DNA from: Paracoccaceae bacterium | GTDB taxonomy: Bacteria > Pseudomonadota > Alphaproteobacteria > Rhodobacterales > Rhodobacteraceae | Length of the DNA: 64,000 nt | Direction of reading: 5' to 3' | Assembly (NCBI GenBank): GCA_014872875.1 | Contig: WKFI01000005.1 | Location: 682,001-746,000, forward strand | Part shown: positions 52,460-61,414 of the stretch, piece by piece | Layout of the letters: every line of letters begins with the position of its first letter | Numbering within the stretch: the first letter of the stretch is position 1 | The notes under the pieces: generated by a model | What the model was told of the DNA's origin: nothing | The model's database searches: none | What the model saw: only the letters and a program-made list of their open reading frames with translations | Program-made: the position numbers and the translations under genes

Positions 52460-54550
52460 TCAATCGGTGGCGAGGGCTGGGAGTTCGCGACGGAAGGGAA
52501 CGGCATCGGTCTTTGCCTCGCCCAACTCCCGCGCAAAGCGATGTCCAGAATAGACGGCGGCGGCGATGGTTCCAGGCCCAAAACAATCTCCAATGCGTTC
52601 AAGGGTTGGCGCATCGGTACGACCCGAAAACAGCGTTTCGGCTTCGTGAAAGAGCGTGTCGACAGGGCGCCGCATCGTCACCGGAATGAAGGTCCCGCAA
52701 GGCAGAACACGCGTCTCTTCCGTATAGGAGCATTCGATCTCGACTGAACCTTGATCGCAGGAAACGACATTGTGCTGCGCAATGATTTTCACGCCCATTT
52801 TCATCAGCTCGGACTGAATGCGCCATTGTTCGAGAGTGTTGTGCGTCCAGTGTGAGACGTCCGCAGCAGGTGTCACGATTGTGACGTCCAATCCCCGGTC
52901 CCTCAGAAGTTCGGCTATGACGCCGCCCATGTAATAGTGATCATCGTCAAAGATCACGACAGGCCCTTCGGCCTTTGCGCCGTCCATGATGTCATCAGGC
53001 GTAAGGACACGGGCCCCTTCGGCCATTTCGATTGGGGCATGGTTCTCGCGGCCAACACCGTCTGCGGACCACTTTGCGCCTGTGGCGATCACGACATGAT
53101 CCGCACCAAACTCCAGCAAATCCGCCGCTTTCAGCGGGCTTTCCAAATACGTCTTCACATTGGGCATCTGGCTGATCTGGTACTGCCGGTAGTCGACCAC
53201 CCTTCGCCATTCGCCCAAACCCGGCAAGGCACCCTCGCGGGCGACACGACCGCCCAGACTATTGCTGGCCTCGGCCAACGTGACGTCGTAACCGCGCTGC
53301 CCAAGCGCGCGGGCAGCTTCCAGGCCAGAGGGACCGCCCCCAACAATCAGCACGCTTTCAGAGGCATGCGCCGCCGGGATCTTTTCAGGATGCCAGCCCT
53401 TGCGCCATTCCTCTCCCATCGTGGGGTTTTGCGTGCAGCGTAGCGGCACCATGTGGAAATCAGCGGAAACGCAGATGTTACATCCAATGCATTCGCGGAT
53501 GTCTTCGATCCGGCCTTCTTCAACTTTCTTCGGCAGGAATGGATCCGCGATGGATGGGCGCGCGGCACCGATCAGGTCCAAGGCACCCGACTTGATCAAA
53601 GACACCATCGCATCCGGCGACGTATAGCGACCAACGCCAAGCACGGGTTTTGATGTGACCTTTTTGACAAAGGAGACATAGCTGTCCTGGAACCCCGACT
53701 GCGCGAAGCGCGAGGTCACGCTGTCGTTGTCCCAATCAGAAACATTCACGTCCCATAGATCGGGATACTCCGCCAGCATCTCGACCACATCGCGGCCTTC
53801 ACCTTCGCTGGTCAGGCCTTCCGATCCCATGAGTTCGTCCACGCCAAAGCGCAATGCAATCCCGCAGGTATCTCCGACGGCATCCTTGGTATCCGACAGG
53901 ACTTCTCGCAACAGACGCACACGGTTTTCCAGGCTGCCCCCGTATTCATCCCCGCGATCGTTCCATCGGCGAGACAGGAAGTGCGACAACACATTCAGAT
54001 CATGGCCCGCATAAACATAGACAATGTCAAAGCCCGCTTTCTGGGACCGCTTGGCTGCGTCCACATACCATTTGCGCACATTGCGGATGTCCGTTTTGTC
54101 CATGGCACGTGCCTGCACCGGTTCGAGATATGTAACCGGACGGGCGGAAGGCCCCATCGGGATCTCGCGACTATAGCGGTTCGGCGTTGCGAGACCGTCA
54201 TAACACGGCTCGATACCCGCAAGTGCGCCGTGTTCGTGGATCTTGTCGCACATCTTGGCCATGACAGGGATGTCGCGGTCATCCCACAGGCGGCCCTCGA
54301 TAACGGGAGTAAGCTCGGATGAATGGTGGATCTCGACCTGCTCTGTGCAAACAACCCCCCAACCGCCTTCGGCCTTCATTCCGCGCATTGCCGCCATCGA
54401 AGACGGATAGGCGTGTCCCATACCATTGCAATGCGGCACCTGATAAAATCGGTTCTTGGTCTCTACTGGACCAATCTTCACCGGTTCAAACAGAATATCG
54501 TACCGCGCGTCACGCTTGGATGCGGTCAGGCCTGGTTCATGCTTGTTCAT
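52460..54550 (-). CDS. trimethylamine/dimethylamine dehydrogenase-like iron-sulfur flavoprotein
   Basis: A 696-aa paralog of the next gene, at the normal TMADH length. Flavinylation Cys41 is kept in NRFYQVPHC; the position of TMADH Tyr60 is Gln71, as in dimethylamine dehydrogenase; the catalytic pair is in YVYAGHD; the cluster ligands are CIGCNIC and LRCTQNPTMGEEW; the FAD/ADP domain begins VLIVGGGPSGLEAARALG. The two remaining Trp of the aromatic bowl are absent. Related OYE-type enzymes demethylate dimethylglycine and N-methylproline, so an N-methylated amino acid or secondary amine is a reasonable substrate class. ATG overlaps the amine oxidase stop by 4 bp. Confidence 0.9.
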   Translation of the reverse strand: MNKHEPGLTASKRDARYDILFEPVKIGPVETKNRFYQVPHCNGMGHAYPSSMAAMRGMKAEGGWGVVCTEQVEIHHSSELTPVIEGRLWDDRDIPVMAKMCDKIHEHGALAGIEPCYDGLATPNRYSREIPMGPSARPVTYLEPVQARAMDKTDIRNVRKWYVDAAKRSQKAGFDIVYVYAGHDLNVLSHFLSRRWNDRGDEYGGSLENRVRLLREVLSDTKDAVGDTCGIALRFGVDELMGSEGLTSEGEGRDVVEMLAEYPDLWDVNVSDWDNDSVTSRFAQSGFQDSYVSFVKKVTSKPVLGVGRYTSPDAMVSLIKSGALDLIGAARPSIADPFLPKKVEEGRIEDIRECIGCNICVSADFHMVPLRCTQNPTMGEEWRKGWHPEKIPAAHASESVLIVGGGPSGLEAARALGQRGYDVTLAEASNSLGGRVAREGALPGLGEWRRVVDYRQYQISQMPNVKTYLESPLKAADLLEFGADHVVIATGAKWSADGVGRENHAPIEMAEGARVLTPDDIMDGAKAEGPVVIFDDDHYYMGGVIAELLRDRGLDVTIVTPAADVSHWTHNTLEQWRIQSELMKMGVKIIAQHNVVSCDQGSVEIECSYTEETRVLPCGTFIPVTMRRPVDTLFHEAETLFSGRTDAPTLERIGDCFGPGTIAAAVYSGHRFARELGEAKTDAVPFRRELPALATD

Positions 54551-55932
54551 TCAGAAGCCTCCTGCAGCAGCTGTTTGGCAGAACCCCGGGCATCACATGA
54601 ACCGCATGATCCATCCACGGACAGAACGGCGTGAACTGCCTCCGCCGCCGCCTCACCGCTGAGATGCGCACCCGAGCAAAGCGCGGCGAGCGGGACTGCA
54701 ACCGCTTCACCTGCAAAGAAGACCCGCCGTCCGAGCGGTGCTTTCAGAACATCGCGCGACGCGAAACGCCCTGGACGCGCAGCCGCATAGGCGCCCAACA
54801 CATTCGGATTGGCATGCCAATCGCTCATGTGACCTTTGACAAAGTGCTTTCGGGAGTCACTGCCAACCAGACCGACAAAAGTCTCCAATGCCAGATCAAT
54901 CGCAACGTCGGCCCCCTTGCTCGTCACGTCCCAGGCATAGGCGCCACCCAGCATGCCAACAGCCAAATCCGTACCGGTGGGCCACGTGATGAAGTAGCAG
55001 CCCTGACCTGTTTTCTCTTCAGGCACGGCGTAACTGAGCCAGTTATTGTCCGTCAGGCCAAACCGCTCACCGTCAAACTGCAGAGCTACTTTGGTGAAAA
55101 GGCCCATCGGTACGTCGTCAATTGCCTCTTGCTTTAATGGTGGCAGCGACGGAACGAATTTGATTGCACCTGAAGCCAAGACGCCGGTGGACACCGTGAC
55201 AATACAGGCTGCGGCGGAAATCGTTCCGTCAGTCGTTTCAACCTTGACCCCCTCGCCGCTCCAATCGATGACCTTGGCAGCACAGTTGAGCTTGACCGGG
55301 ATACCCTGCCCCAACTCCCACACAATCCGCCCCAGCCCTTCCTTGACCAGGTAGTTCACTTCGTATTCTTCATAGGAATTCACGTCTGCGGTGGACAGGC
55401 TCTCCATGTCCACTGCATGTCCCATGGTGACCCATGTCTTGGCCGCGGACATGAACGGGCGGTTTTTTATGACGTCGGCCGCGGGAACATCGCCCTTGTC
55501 CCAGACATCTTCATAAATTTCCGACTGCGCACGTTCGAAGGCTGCCTTTTCATCGAGCGTCGCGGGCCGACCGTCCACAAAGAACGCTTCATCGGCCAAG
55601 TTATGGTTCACCTTGGTGAAACCCTTTTCGCGGATCACATCCAGATGCGGCAGCGACTTTGGCCCCTGCAGCCATGCGCATCCATGGTCGTAGGGAACTC
55701 CAAAAGTATCGCTTTCGGTGTAGGCCCGACCGCCAATGCGATTGGCCGCCTCAATCATCAAAACACTGCGCCCTTCACCAATCAAACGCCGCGCCGCTCC
55801 GATCCCTGCCGCGCCTGCTCCAATAATCACGACGTCCGGATTTGTCGGCATGGCATTGCCAAACTTGGGGAGTGCTGCTGTTGAAATAGCCCCAGCCATA
55901 AATGTCCTCCGAGAAAACCAGAAATTGTTCAT
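54547..55932 (-). CDS. flavin monoamine oxidase family protein
   Basis: A 461-aa amine oxidase: dinucleotide motif VVIIGAGAAGIGAARRLIGE, GGRAYTES and C-terminal RVFFAGEAV. It would oxidise a primary or polyamine-type amine to an aldehyde with H2O2. Two starts compete. ATG 55932 overlaps the tetR stop and gives a Tat-like leader SRRTFMAGAISTAALP; ATG 55899 has an ideal GGAGGA 6 bp upstream, and the codons for the SRR are that very ribosome site. Export is therefore uncertain. It is coupled to the following TMADH-like gene. Confidence 0.9.
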   Translation of the reverse strand: MNNFWFSRRTFMAGAISTAALPKFGNAMPTNPDVVIIGAGAAGIGAARRLIGEGRSVLMIEAANRIGGRAYTESDTFGVPYDHGCAWLQGPKSLPHLDVIREKGFTKVNHNLADEAFFVDGRPATLDEKAAFERAQSEIYEDVWDKGDVPAADVIKNRPFMSAAKTWVTMGHAVDMESLSTADVNSYEEYEVNYLVKEGLGRIVWELGQGIPVKLNCAAKVIDWSGEGVKVETTDGTISAAACIVTVSTGVLASGAIKFVPSLPPLKQEAIDDVPMGLFTKVALQFDGERFGLTDNNWLSYAVPEEKTGQGCYFITWPTGTDLAVGMLGGAYAWDVTSKGADVAIDLALETFVGLVGSDSRKHFVKGHMSDWHANPNVLGAYAAARPGRFASRDVLKAPLGRRVFFAGEAVAVPLAALCSGAHLSGEAAAEAVHAVLSVDGSCGSCDARGSAKQLLQEASE

Positions 55933-56579
55933 TTCGCCGCTACTGCAGCCGGCATAGCAGCCAGTGAAAACCGATCCGGGAAATGCAGACACAACAGTTC
56001 CCAAAGCCGTTGTTGGCTCTGACCAATGTCCACCCAATGGGGATAGAGCATCATCGACAACCACAGCCCGTCAGCCAGGCTTTCGATCGTCTGTGTCGTG
56101 CCTTCCGCGCGGTCTTGGTCCAGGCCTAGCTGCACCAAAAGCGCCGTAATCGCGTTCCCGCGTTCCGTGTCGAACGTTTCCACCATCTCGCGATAGAAAG
56201 CGCGATACTGAGCCTCACCGAAGAAGGCGAACCAGACCCGAATTTTCTCATATGAACAAATGTCGGGATGGAAGCTTGCCGAGATGATACCCCAGAGCTT
56301 TTGCTCAACACTCAGGCTGCTGTCATCGTTCACCGCCTGCCATCTTTCCTGTAGCTCTGCGGCAAGATACTCAAGCGTGGCCTTCAAAAGATTGTCTTTG
56401 TTTTCAAAATGCAGGCTTATGATACCGGCAGACAGTCCCGCCTTGCCGGTCACTTGCGCCGTCGTCGTGCCCGACACACCTTTTTCCGCTATCACGGCAA
56501 GTGTCGCGTCGATCAACTGCTGCTTTCGCACCTCTTTCGGAGCGAACCTGCGCGATTTCAGCTCTGTATTTCCGTCCAT
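55929..56579 (-). CDS. TetR family regulator, BetI-like
   Basis: A 216-aa regulator. HTH region VRKQQLIDATLAVIAEKGVS, then AGLSAGIISLHFENKDNLL, is close to the choline-responsive repressor BetI, and the C-terminal helices match the same subgroup. It is embedded in the amine operon between the importer ATPase (10-bp gap) and the amine oxidase (4-bp overlap). Its likely operator is the perfect palindrome TGAATGATCATTCA in front of the first gene (60714-60727), giving negative feedback on the whole operon. The effector is probably a cationic or zwitterionic amine. Confidence 0.92.
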   Translation of the reverse strand: MDGNTELKSRRFAPKEVRKQQLIDATLAVIAEKGVSGTTTAQVTGKAGLSAGIISLHFENKDNLLKATLEYLAAELQERWQAVNDDSSLSVEQKLWGIISASFHPDICSYEKIRVWFAFFGEAQYRAFYREMVETFDTERGNAITALLVQLGLDQDRAEGTTQTIESLADGLWLSMMLYPHWVDIGQSQQRLWELLCLHFPDRFSLAAMPAAVAAK

Positions 56580-56589
56580 TGTCTTATTC

Positions 56590-57684
56590 TCAATTCTTGT
56601 CCAAAACGATGAATGCATCATCGCGCCATTTCAGCCAAACTGCTGCGCCTTCCTCCAACGCGCGCAACTTTGCGCGCCCCGCGTTCTGAGTGGACACGGA
56701 AACGAGGTCGTCGCACCCATCCACGCGAACTTGGAAATACGAGCGCTCACCATGGTAGCTCTTCAGTTCCAGTGATCCCGGTACGGCCCCTTCGCTGGGC
56801 TCTTTCAACAACTCGATTTTTTCCGGCCGAATGGCCAAAGGCACAGCCTCCCCTTCGACAAAACCGATTTGTTTCGCGTCAACCTGGATTTCACCAAAGG
56901 CCGACAAGCCCAGTGTTGCGTGGCCATTCACCCTGGACAACACCTTGCCTTCTATGAAGTTCATGCTGCCGATGAAACCGGCGACTTCGCGGGTGCGAGG
57001 CCGTTCATACAAGCCGTCTGGTGTGTCCACTTGCAAGACCTTACCACCGGACATGACTGCGATGCGGTCTGACAGTGTCAGGGCTTCTTCCTGATCATGG
57101 GTCACGAAAACGAAAGTGATGCCGACAGAACGTTGCAACCGCCGGAGTTCCACCTGCATCTGCTCGCGCAAACGCTTGTCCAAGGCGCCCAGAGGTTCGT
57201 CCAACAGAAGAACCTTGGGTTTCAGGATCAGCGCCCGCGCAAGAGCGATCCGCTGCCTCTGACCACCGGAAAGCGCATCTGACCGACGATCGCCATAACC
57301 TTGAAGCTGCACCAGTTCGAGCATCTCGTCGATCATGTCATTGCGCTTGGCCCGAGGCAATTTCAGCCTGCGCAGGCCGTAGCCGATATTGTCGCGCACG
57401 TTCATGTGCGGAAAAATCGCGTAGCTCTGGAACACCATGTTCACCGGGCGCTCAAACGGCGGAACATCATTCATTTGTTGGCCATCGATGAGAATGTCAC
57501 CGCGCGTCGGCGTTTCAAACCCTGCAAGCATCCTCAGCAAGGTGGTCTTGCCACAGCCCGAAGCGCCCAGAAGGGAGAAGAACTCGCCTTCGCGAATGTC
57601 CATTGAAATGCTTTCGATTGCTTCAAAATCACCGAATTTCTTCCCGACATTGCGGATCGAGATATAGCTTTCGGACGGCGTCAT
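56590..57684 (-). CDS. polyamine-type ABC transporter ATP-binding protein (PotA family)
   Basis: A 364-aa ATPase with Walker A GASGCGKTT, signature LSGGQRQR, Walker B VLLLDEPLGALD, switch His in VTHDQEEA, and a C-terminal TOBE_2 domain, the PotA layout. It energises the PotB/PotC permeases encoded upstream. ATG 57684 was chosen as the start of homology; an upstream ATG 33 bp earlier is possible. Confidence 0.94.
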   Translation of the reverse strand: MTPSESYISIRNVGKKFGDFEAIESISMDIREGEFFSLLGASGCGKTTLLRMLAGFETPTRGDILIDGQQMNDVPPFERPVNMVFQSYAIFPHMNVRDNIGYGLRRLKLPRAKRNDMIDEMLELVQLQGYGDRRSDALSGGQRQRIALARALILKPKVLLLDEPLGALDKRLREQMQVELRRLQRSVGITFVFVTHDQEEALTLSDRIAVMSGGKVLQVDTPDGLYERPRTREVAGFIGSMNFIEGKVLSRVNGHATLGLSAFGEIQVDAKQIGFVEGEAVPLAIRPEKIELLKEPSEGAVPGSLELKSYHGERSYFQVRVDGCDDLVSVSTQNAGRAKLRALEEGAAVWLKWRDDAFIVLDKN

Positions 57685-57706
57685 GCTCAGTGAACTCCTA
57701 CTGGTT

Positions 57707-58516
57707 TCAGCGGTCATTTTTCTGCAAGCCCATGCGACCGATATAGAGGGCAGCAAAGACCATGATGAACGACACGAAGAGAATGATTGTGGACAGCGCG
57801 AGAACCGAGGGAAATTCGCGCGGGAAGCGCAGTTGAGACCAGATGTACATGGGCAGGGTCGGTTCGGTGCCGGTCAGGAAGAACGCCATGATCACCTCGT
57901 CGAAAGAGATAGTGAACGTAAGCAAAAGGCTCGCCACGATACCCGGTAGCACGATCGGAAAAGTGACCCGCCAGAAAGTGAACCAACCATTTTCGCCCAA
58001 GTCGGCAGACGCTTCTTCCATTGACTTGTCGAAACCTTCAAAACGAGGAAGCAGTGTTGCGATAGCAAATGGCAGGCAGACAATCATATGCCCCAATGTC
58101 ACTGTGTACAAAGACAGCGGGATGCCTATGCGGCTCAGGAGAACCAACAGCGCAACGCCGAAGATGATGCCAGGCATGACGATGGGTAGCATGACAAAGG
58201 CCACGATGGCGCTTTGACCGGGAAGCCGCGTGCGCGTGATCGCGCGGGCGGCCAGCACGCCCAGCGCCGTCGAAAGAGCCGCAACGAAAAAACCGACCCT
58301 GAGGCTGTTCCCCAAAGCGTCCCAGAGAGATTCCCGCTCCCAAAGCTGCACAAACCACTGCGTCGTGAACCCCTGCAAAGGGAAACGCACATAGATGGAG
58401 TCGTTGAAGGCGAACAATGGGATCGACAGAACCGGCAGATACAGGACGATCAGGAAAATGTAGGCATAGACCGTCAGGACGCGGTTCGGGCGCCTGATGT
58501 AGGAGACGTCGCTCAT
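57707..58516 (-). CDS. polyamine-type ABC transporter permease (PotC family)
   Basis: A 269-aa permease with six hydrophobic segments and EAA loop SMEEASADLGENGWFTFWRV. It overlaps the PotB-like gene by ATGA and forms the importer channel with it. Confidence 0.93.
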   Translation of the reverse strand: MSDVSYIRRPNRVLTVYAYIFLIVLYLPVLSIPLFAFNDSIYVRFPLQGFTTQWFVQLWERESLWDALGNSLRVGFFVAALSTALGVLAARAITRTRLPGQSAIVAFVMLPIVMPGIIFGVALLVLLSRIGIPLSLYTVTLGHMIVCLPFAIATLLPRFEGFDKSMEEASADLGENGWFTFWRVTFPIVLPGIVASLLLTFTISFDEVIMAFFLTGTEPTLPMYIWSQLRFPREFPSVLALSTIILFVSFIMVFAALYIGRMGLQKNDR

Positions 58517-59445
58517 ATCAGGCTCTCCTTCGACTTGCGTGTAACGAACAGGAAAACCAAGGCCACGGCCGCAATCCAGAGCATCAGAATGATGGATAGC
58601 GTGGCCCCCATCGGCCAGTTGTTCACGGCACCGAACTGAAGCTGGATCAGGTTGCCGATCATGGCCCCATCCGGTCCGCCCAGCAATGCCGGGGTGATAT
58701 AGTCACCCGTGGTCGGGATGAAGATCAGGAAGGTTGCCGAGATCACTCCGGGCAAGGACAAGGGCAGAGTGATACGCAGAAATCGCTTTGTCGGACCATC
58801 GCCAAGATCTGCAGCCGCCTCCAACAAAGAGCGGTCGATTTTCTCAAGCGATACATAAAGGGGAAGTATCGCAAACGCCGCCCAAGCGTGCGCAAGCGTG
58901 ATAATGACGGCTGTCTGGCTGTAGAGCAGAAACTCAAGAGGCGCTTCGATCACACCCGCTGTCAAAAGCGACGAGTTGATGACCCCCTCGTAGCCAAGGA
59001 TCACCTTCCAGGCAAACACTCTCAGCAGGTAGCTGGTCCAGAACGGCAGCGTCATCATGATAATCCAAAGCATCTTGTTACGATGCACATGGAAAGCCAC
59101 GTAGTAGGCCATCGGATAACACAGAAGCACTGTTGCCACTGTCGCGATCCCCGAAACCCAGAATGATCGCGCCAGAAATGCGCCAAAGATCGGCTCATCT
59201 ATTGCGCGTCCATAATTGGTGAGCGTCAGTGTGGTGTCGAAATCAAATCCGTCCCTTGTCCAAAAGCTCATCGCGACAAGGATAAGGAACGGCATCAACA
59301 CTCCGATGATCATGATGATCATCGCCGGGGACAGCATCAGATATCCGCGCAGTACTTCACTGCGGGCAATGAGACGACCAAGACCGTTTCGGCGCTCGGT
59401 TTGCGTCGGCGGTATTGACCCCTGCGTACTGACTGCATCGCTCAT
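58513..59445 (-). CDS. polyamine-type ABC transporter permease (PotB family)
   Basis: A 310-aa permease with six hydrophobic segments and EAA loop LLEAAADLGDGPTKRFLRI. ATG 59445 follows GGGAGA by 6 bp; the longer frame to 59505 has no ribosome site. Partner of the PotC-like permease. Confidence 0.93.
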   Translation of the reverse strand: MSDAVSTQGSIPPTQTERRNGLGRLIARSEVLRGYLMLSPAMIIMIIGVLMPFLILVAMSFWTRDGFDFDTTLTLTNYGRAIDEPIFGAFLARSFWVSGIATVATVLLCYPMAYYVAFHVHRNKMLWIIMMTLPFWTSYLLRVFAWKVILGYEGVINSSLLTAGVIEAPLEFLLYSQTAVIITLAHAWAAFAILPLYVSLEKIDRSLLEAAADLGDGPTKRFLRITLPLSLPGVISATFLIFIPTTGDYITPALLGGPDGAMIGNLIQLQFGAVNNWPMGATLSIILMLWIAAVALVFLFVTRKSKESLI

Positions 59446-59511
59446 GCGCTGTCTCCCGGTTGAGTTTTGCACGGCACTATGGCGCCAGCCAGAACGCCTG
59501 TGCATCTTGGC

Positions 59512-60636
59512 TCAGAAGCCAGCCTTGATCATCTCAAAGGTCTCGTTCATGCGGGTTTCCCAATCCTGAGATTGGGGGATCATGAAATGACCCTCACCAA
59601 GAATTTCAGCCGGGTTCTTGCTGAGACCCAAGGACACGAGGGTCTCGTCGTCAAAGGCGTCAAACGACTTCAGGTTTGAATGGCCATATCCGTAATCGTT
59701 GATCATGAACTGGCCTGTCTCGACACTCAGCAGCGCATCGATCATTTCATAGGTCTTGTCCAGATTGGGCGCGTCCTTGTGAATCATGATGCCGCAAACC
59801 CACGTCAACTGACCCTCTTTCGGCTTGGCAAACTTTACGGGCACTTCTTCCGATTGCAGCAATACAGCCGAACTGTTCCAGGTCATTGCTGCGGCCATCT
59901 CTCCCGACGCCAAAGCCTGCTCTAACGTGGTTGTGTCGTCTGTGTAAACACGGATAAGCGGACGCTGTTCACGCATCACGGCGGAAATCCTTTCAAACGC
60001 CTCGTCCGACGCAATATCCTTGAAATCCACACCGGCCTTGATTGCACCGCACCACCAGGCGTCGCCACCCGAAGCAAGTGAGCCAAGCCGTCCGGCATAG
60101 CGCTGGTCCCACAACATGTCCCAACTCTCTTCGCCTTCGAGTTCGAAAATGTCGGTCCGGTAAGTGATTGACGTTCCGCCCCAGTCGAATGGCACCATCC
60201 ACGGGCGGCCTGCACCATTGTCGTTGCCTTCCATGGCAACAAGTTCCGGCATAACATCGCCCCAGTTTGCCAGGCGTGAAGTATCCACAGGCTGGAACAG
60301 ACCACTATCGACCCAGCGTTTCAGGCCAACATTGCACGGATGTGCTGCGTCCACGACAAAACCGCCGCGCATCTTGGTCAGCGCCTCTTCGGTTCCTCCG
60401 AAAATCGAAAAGTTCGGCAACACGCCATGCTTTGCTTCATACGGCTGGTAAATTTCGGCGATATCGTATCCGCCCCAGGTGAAGAATGTCGGATGATCAC
60501 CTTCTGCCGCCATTGCGCGTCGTGGCAACAAAGGTGCCGAGAACAGACCGACACCCGCCGCGAACAGCGAACGGTTGAAGGCGCGGCGAGACAGCTTCCC
60601 TCGCTTGACTGCGTTTAAGTTGTCGATGATGTCCAT
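59512..60636 (-). CDS. polyamine-type ABC transporter substrate-binding protein (PotD family), Tat signal
   Basis: A 374-aa periplasmic protein. The N-terminus carries KLSRRAFNRSLFAAGVGLFS, a clear Tat motif, with cleavage near AMAAEGD. The mature protein has the spermidine/putrescine-binding layout (TWGGYDIAEIYQPYEAKHG, VPFDWGGTSITYRTDIF, SGEMAAAMTWNSSA). It is the first gene of the nine-gene leftward operon and defines its substrate class as an amine or short cationic/zwitterionic compound. Confidence 0.93.
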   Translation of the reverse strand: MDIIDNLNAVKRGKLSRRAFNRSLFAAGVGLFSAPLLPRRAMAAEGDHPTFFTWGGYDIAEIYQPYEAKHGVLPNFSIFGGTEEALTKMRGGFVVDAAHPCNVGLKRWVDSGLFQPVDTSRLANWGDVMPELVAMEGNDNGAGRPWMVPFDWGGTSITYRTDIFELEGEESWDMLWDQRYAGRLGSLASGGDAWWCGAIKAGVDFKDIASDEAFERISAVMREQRPLIRVYTDDTTTLEQALASGEMAAAMTWNSSAVLLQSEEVPVKFAKPKEGQLTWVCGIMIHKDAPNLDKTYEMIDALLSVETGQFMINDYGYGHSNLKSFDAFDDETLVSLGLSKNPAEILGEGHFMIPQSQDWETRMNETFEMIKAGF

Positions 60637-60713
60637 GTCTACTTCTCCTCTGTCGGGCCACGTTCTTGGCCCTTGATTGGGTCTCGGTCAGACGAAACCC
60701 GGGCCAAATCGAC

Positions 60714-60727
60714 TGAATGATCATTCA
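60714..60727. promoter_or_regulatory. perfect palindrome TGAATGATCATTCA upstream of the amine operon
   Basis: A 14-bp perfect palindrome 77 bp before the PotD-like start, followed by a further TTCA. It is of the type bound by BetI-like TetR repressors and is the only such element in the operon's control region. Confidence 0.6.
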
Positions 60728-60859
60728 TTCAAAGATCGATAGAGACATTGCATATGTCAAGATTTTTTAAGGACGAGGCAGGCTTACCCACTGATCTCAG
60801 ATCAGAGCGCCACCAAATTCGTCAAATTCTCTGCATGCTTAGGCAAAAGGAGGTGCACA

Positions 60860-61108
60860 ATGAATGATGCACAGAAACAGGAGCAACGCCCCTTCTTGTC
60901 TACCGAATCGAAACCAACGGCTCGGCCCGCATCGGCCCACTTGCCTGGGATCCATTGGACCCCGCAACACTGGCATCAAGCGAACAAGCGGCGCAGTTGC
61001 AGCAGACTATTCAACGGCCCGATCCCTAACGAAGGTCAACGCTTGACCACAATGATGTCGGGCTCACATGCCAACGAGTCCGAACGCCTTTCCGCCATGA
61101 ATAGATAG
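60860..61108 (+). CDS. small hypothetical ORF with very strong ribosome site, possibly frameshifted
   Basis: ATG 60860 has AAAAGGAGGTG ending 5 bp upstream, the best ribosome site in this part of the window. The 82-aa product (MNDAQKQEQRPFLSTESKPT...) has no recognised family. A second frame over 60893-61029 reads RIETNGSARIGPLAWDPLD and looks more protein-like, which suggests an original gene broken by a frameshift after about 13 codons. It is divergent from the amine operon. Reality of the current product is doubtful. Confidence 0.35.
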   Translation: MNDAQKQEQRPFLSTESKPTARPASAHLPGIHWTPQHWHQANKRRSCSRLFNGPIPNEGQRLTTMMSGSHANESERLSAMNR

Positions 61109-61135
61109 GTGAATTGATACTAGACACGTCGCTCG

Positions 61136-61351
61136 CTAGTCAGGACACGTCGCAGCATGCCAGTCAGCTATTTCTCGGCAAAATGGCCCAACATGAAAAG
61201 CCGATATAATCGGTTCTGTACTGCCATTCGGAATAAACTTGCAGAAGTCATTCTCGTCGCAAGTGTAAATACCCACAACCTCGCCGTCCTTGGTCACGAC
61301 GTCTCCACTATCTGCGGGAAAACCTTCGAGCGTTACATGGTAGTAGTCCAT
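61136..61351 (-). CDS. small hypothetical protein
   Basis: A 71-aa acidic protein with four Cys (TCDENDFCKF, GPFCREI, AATCPD) and no known family. GGAG lies 5 bp before ATG 61351. Codon use is less GC-biased than in neighbouring genes, suggesting acquired DNA. The lipoprotein gene lies upstream in the same direction (63 bp), so the two may be co-transcribed. Confidence 0.5.
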   Translation of the reverse strand: MDYYHVTLEGFPADSGDVVTKDGEVVGIYTCDENDFCKFIPNGSTEPIISAFHVGPFCREIADWHAATCPD

Positions 61352-61414
61352 AGCACTCCACCAGACGATTGCGCTTCATCACCCGGAAATTGCTCCACAG
61401 ACTTACCGACCATT

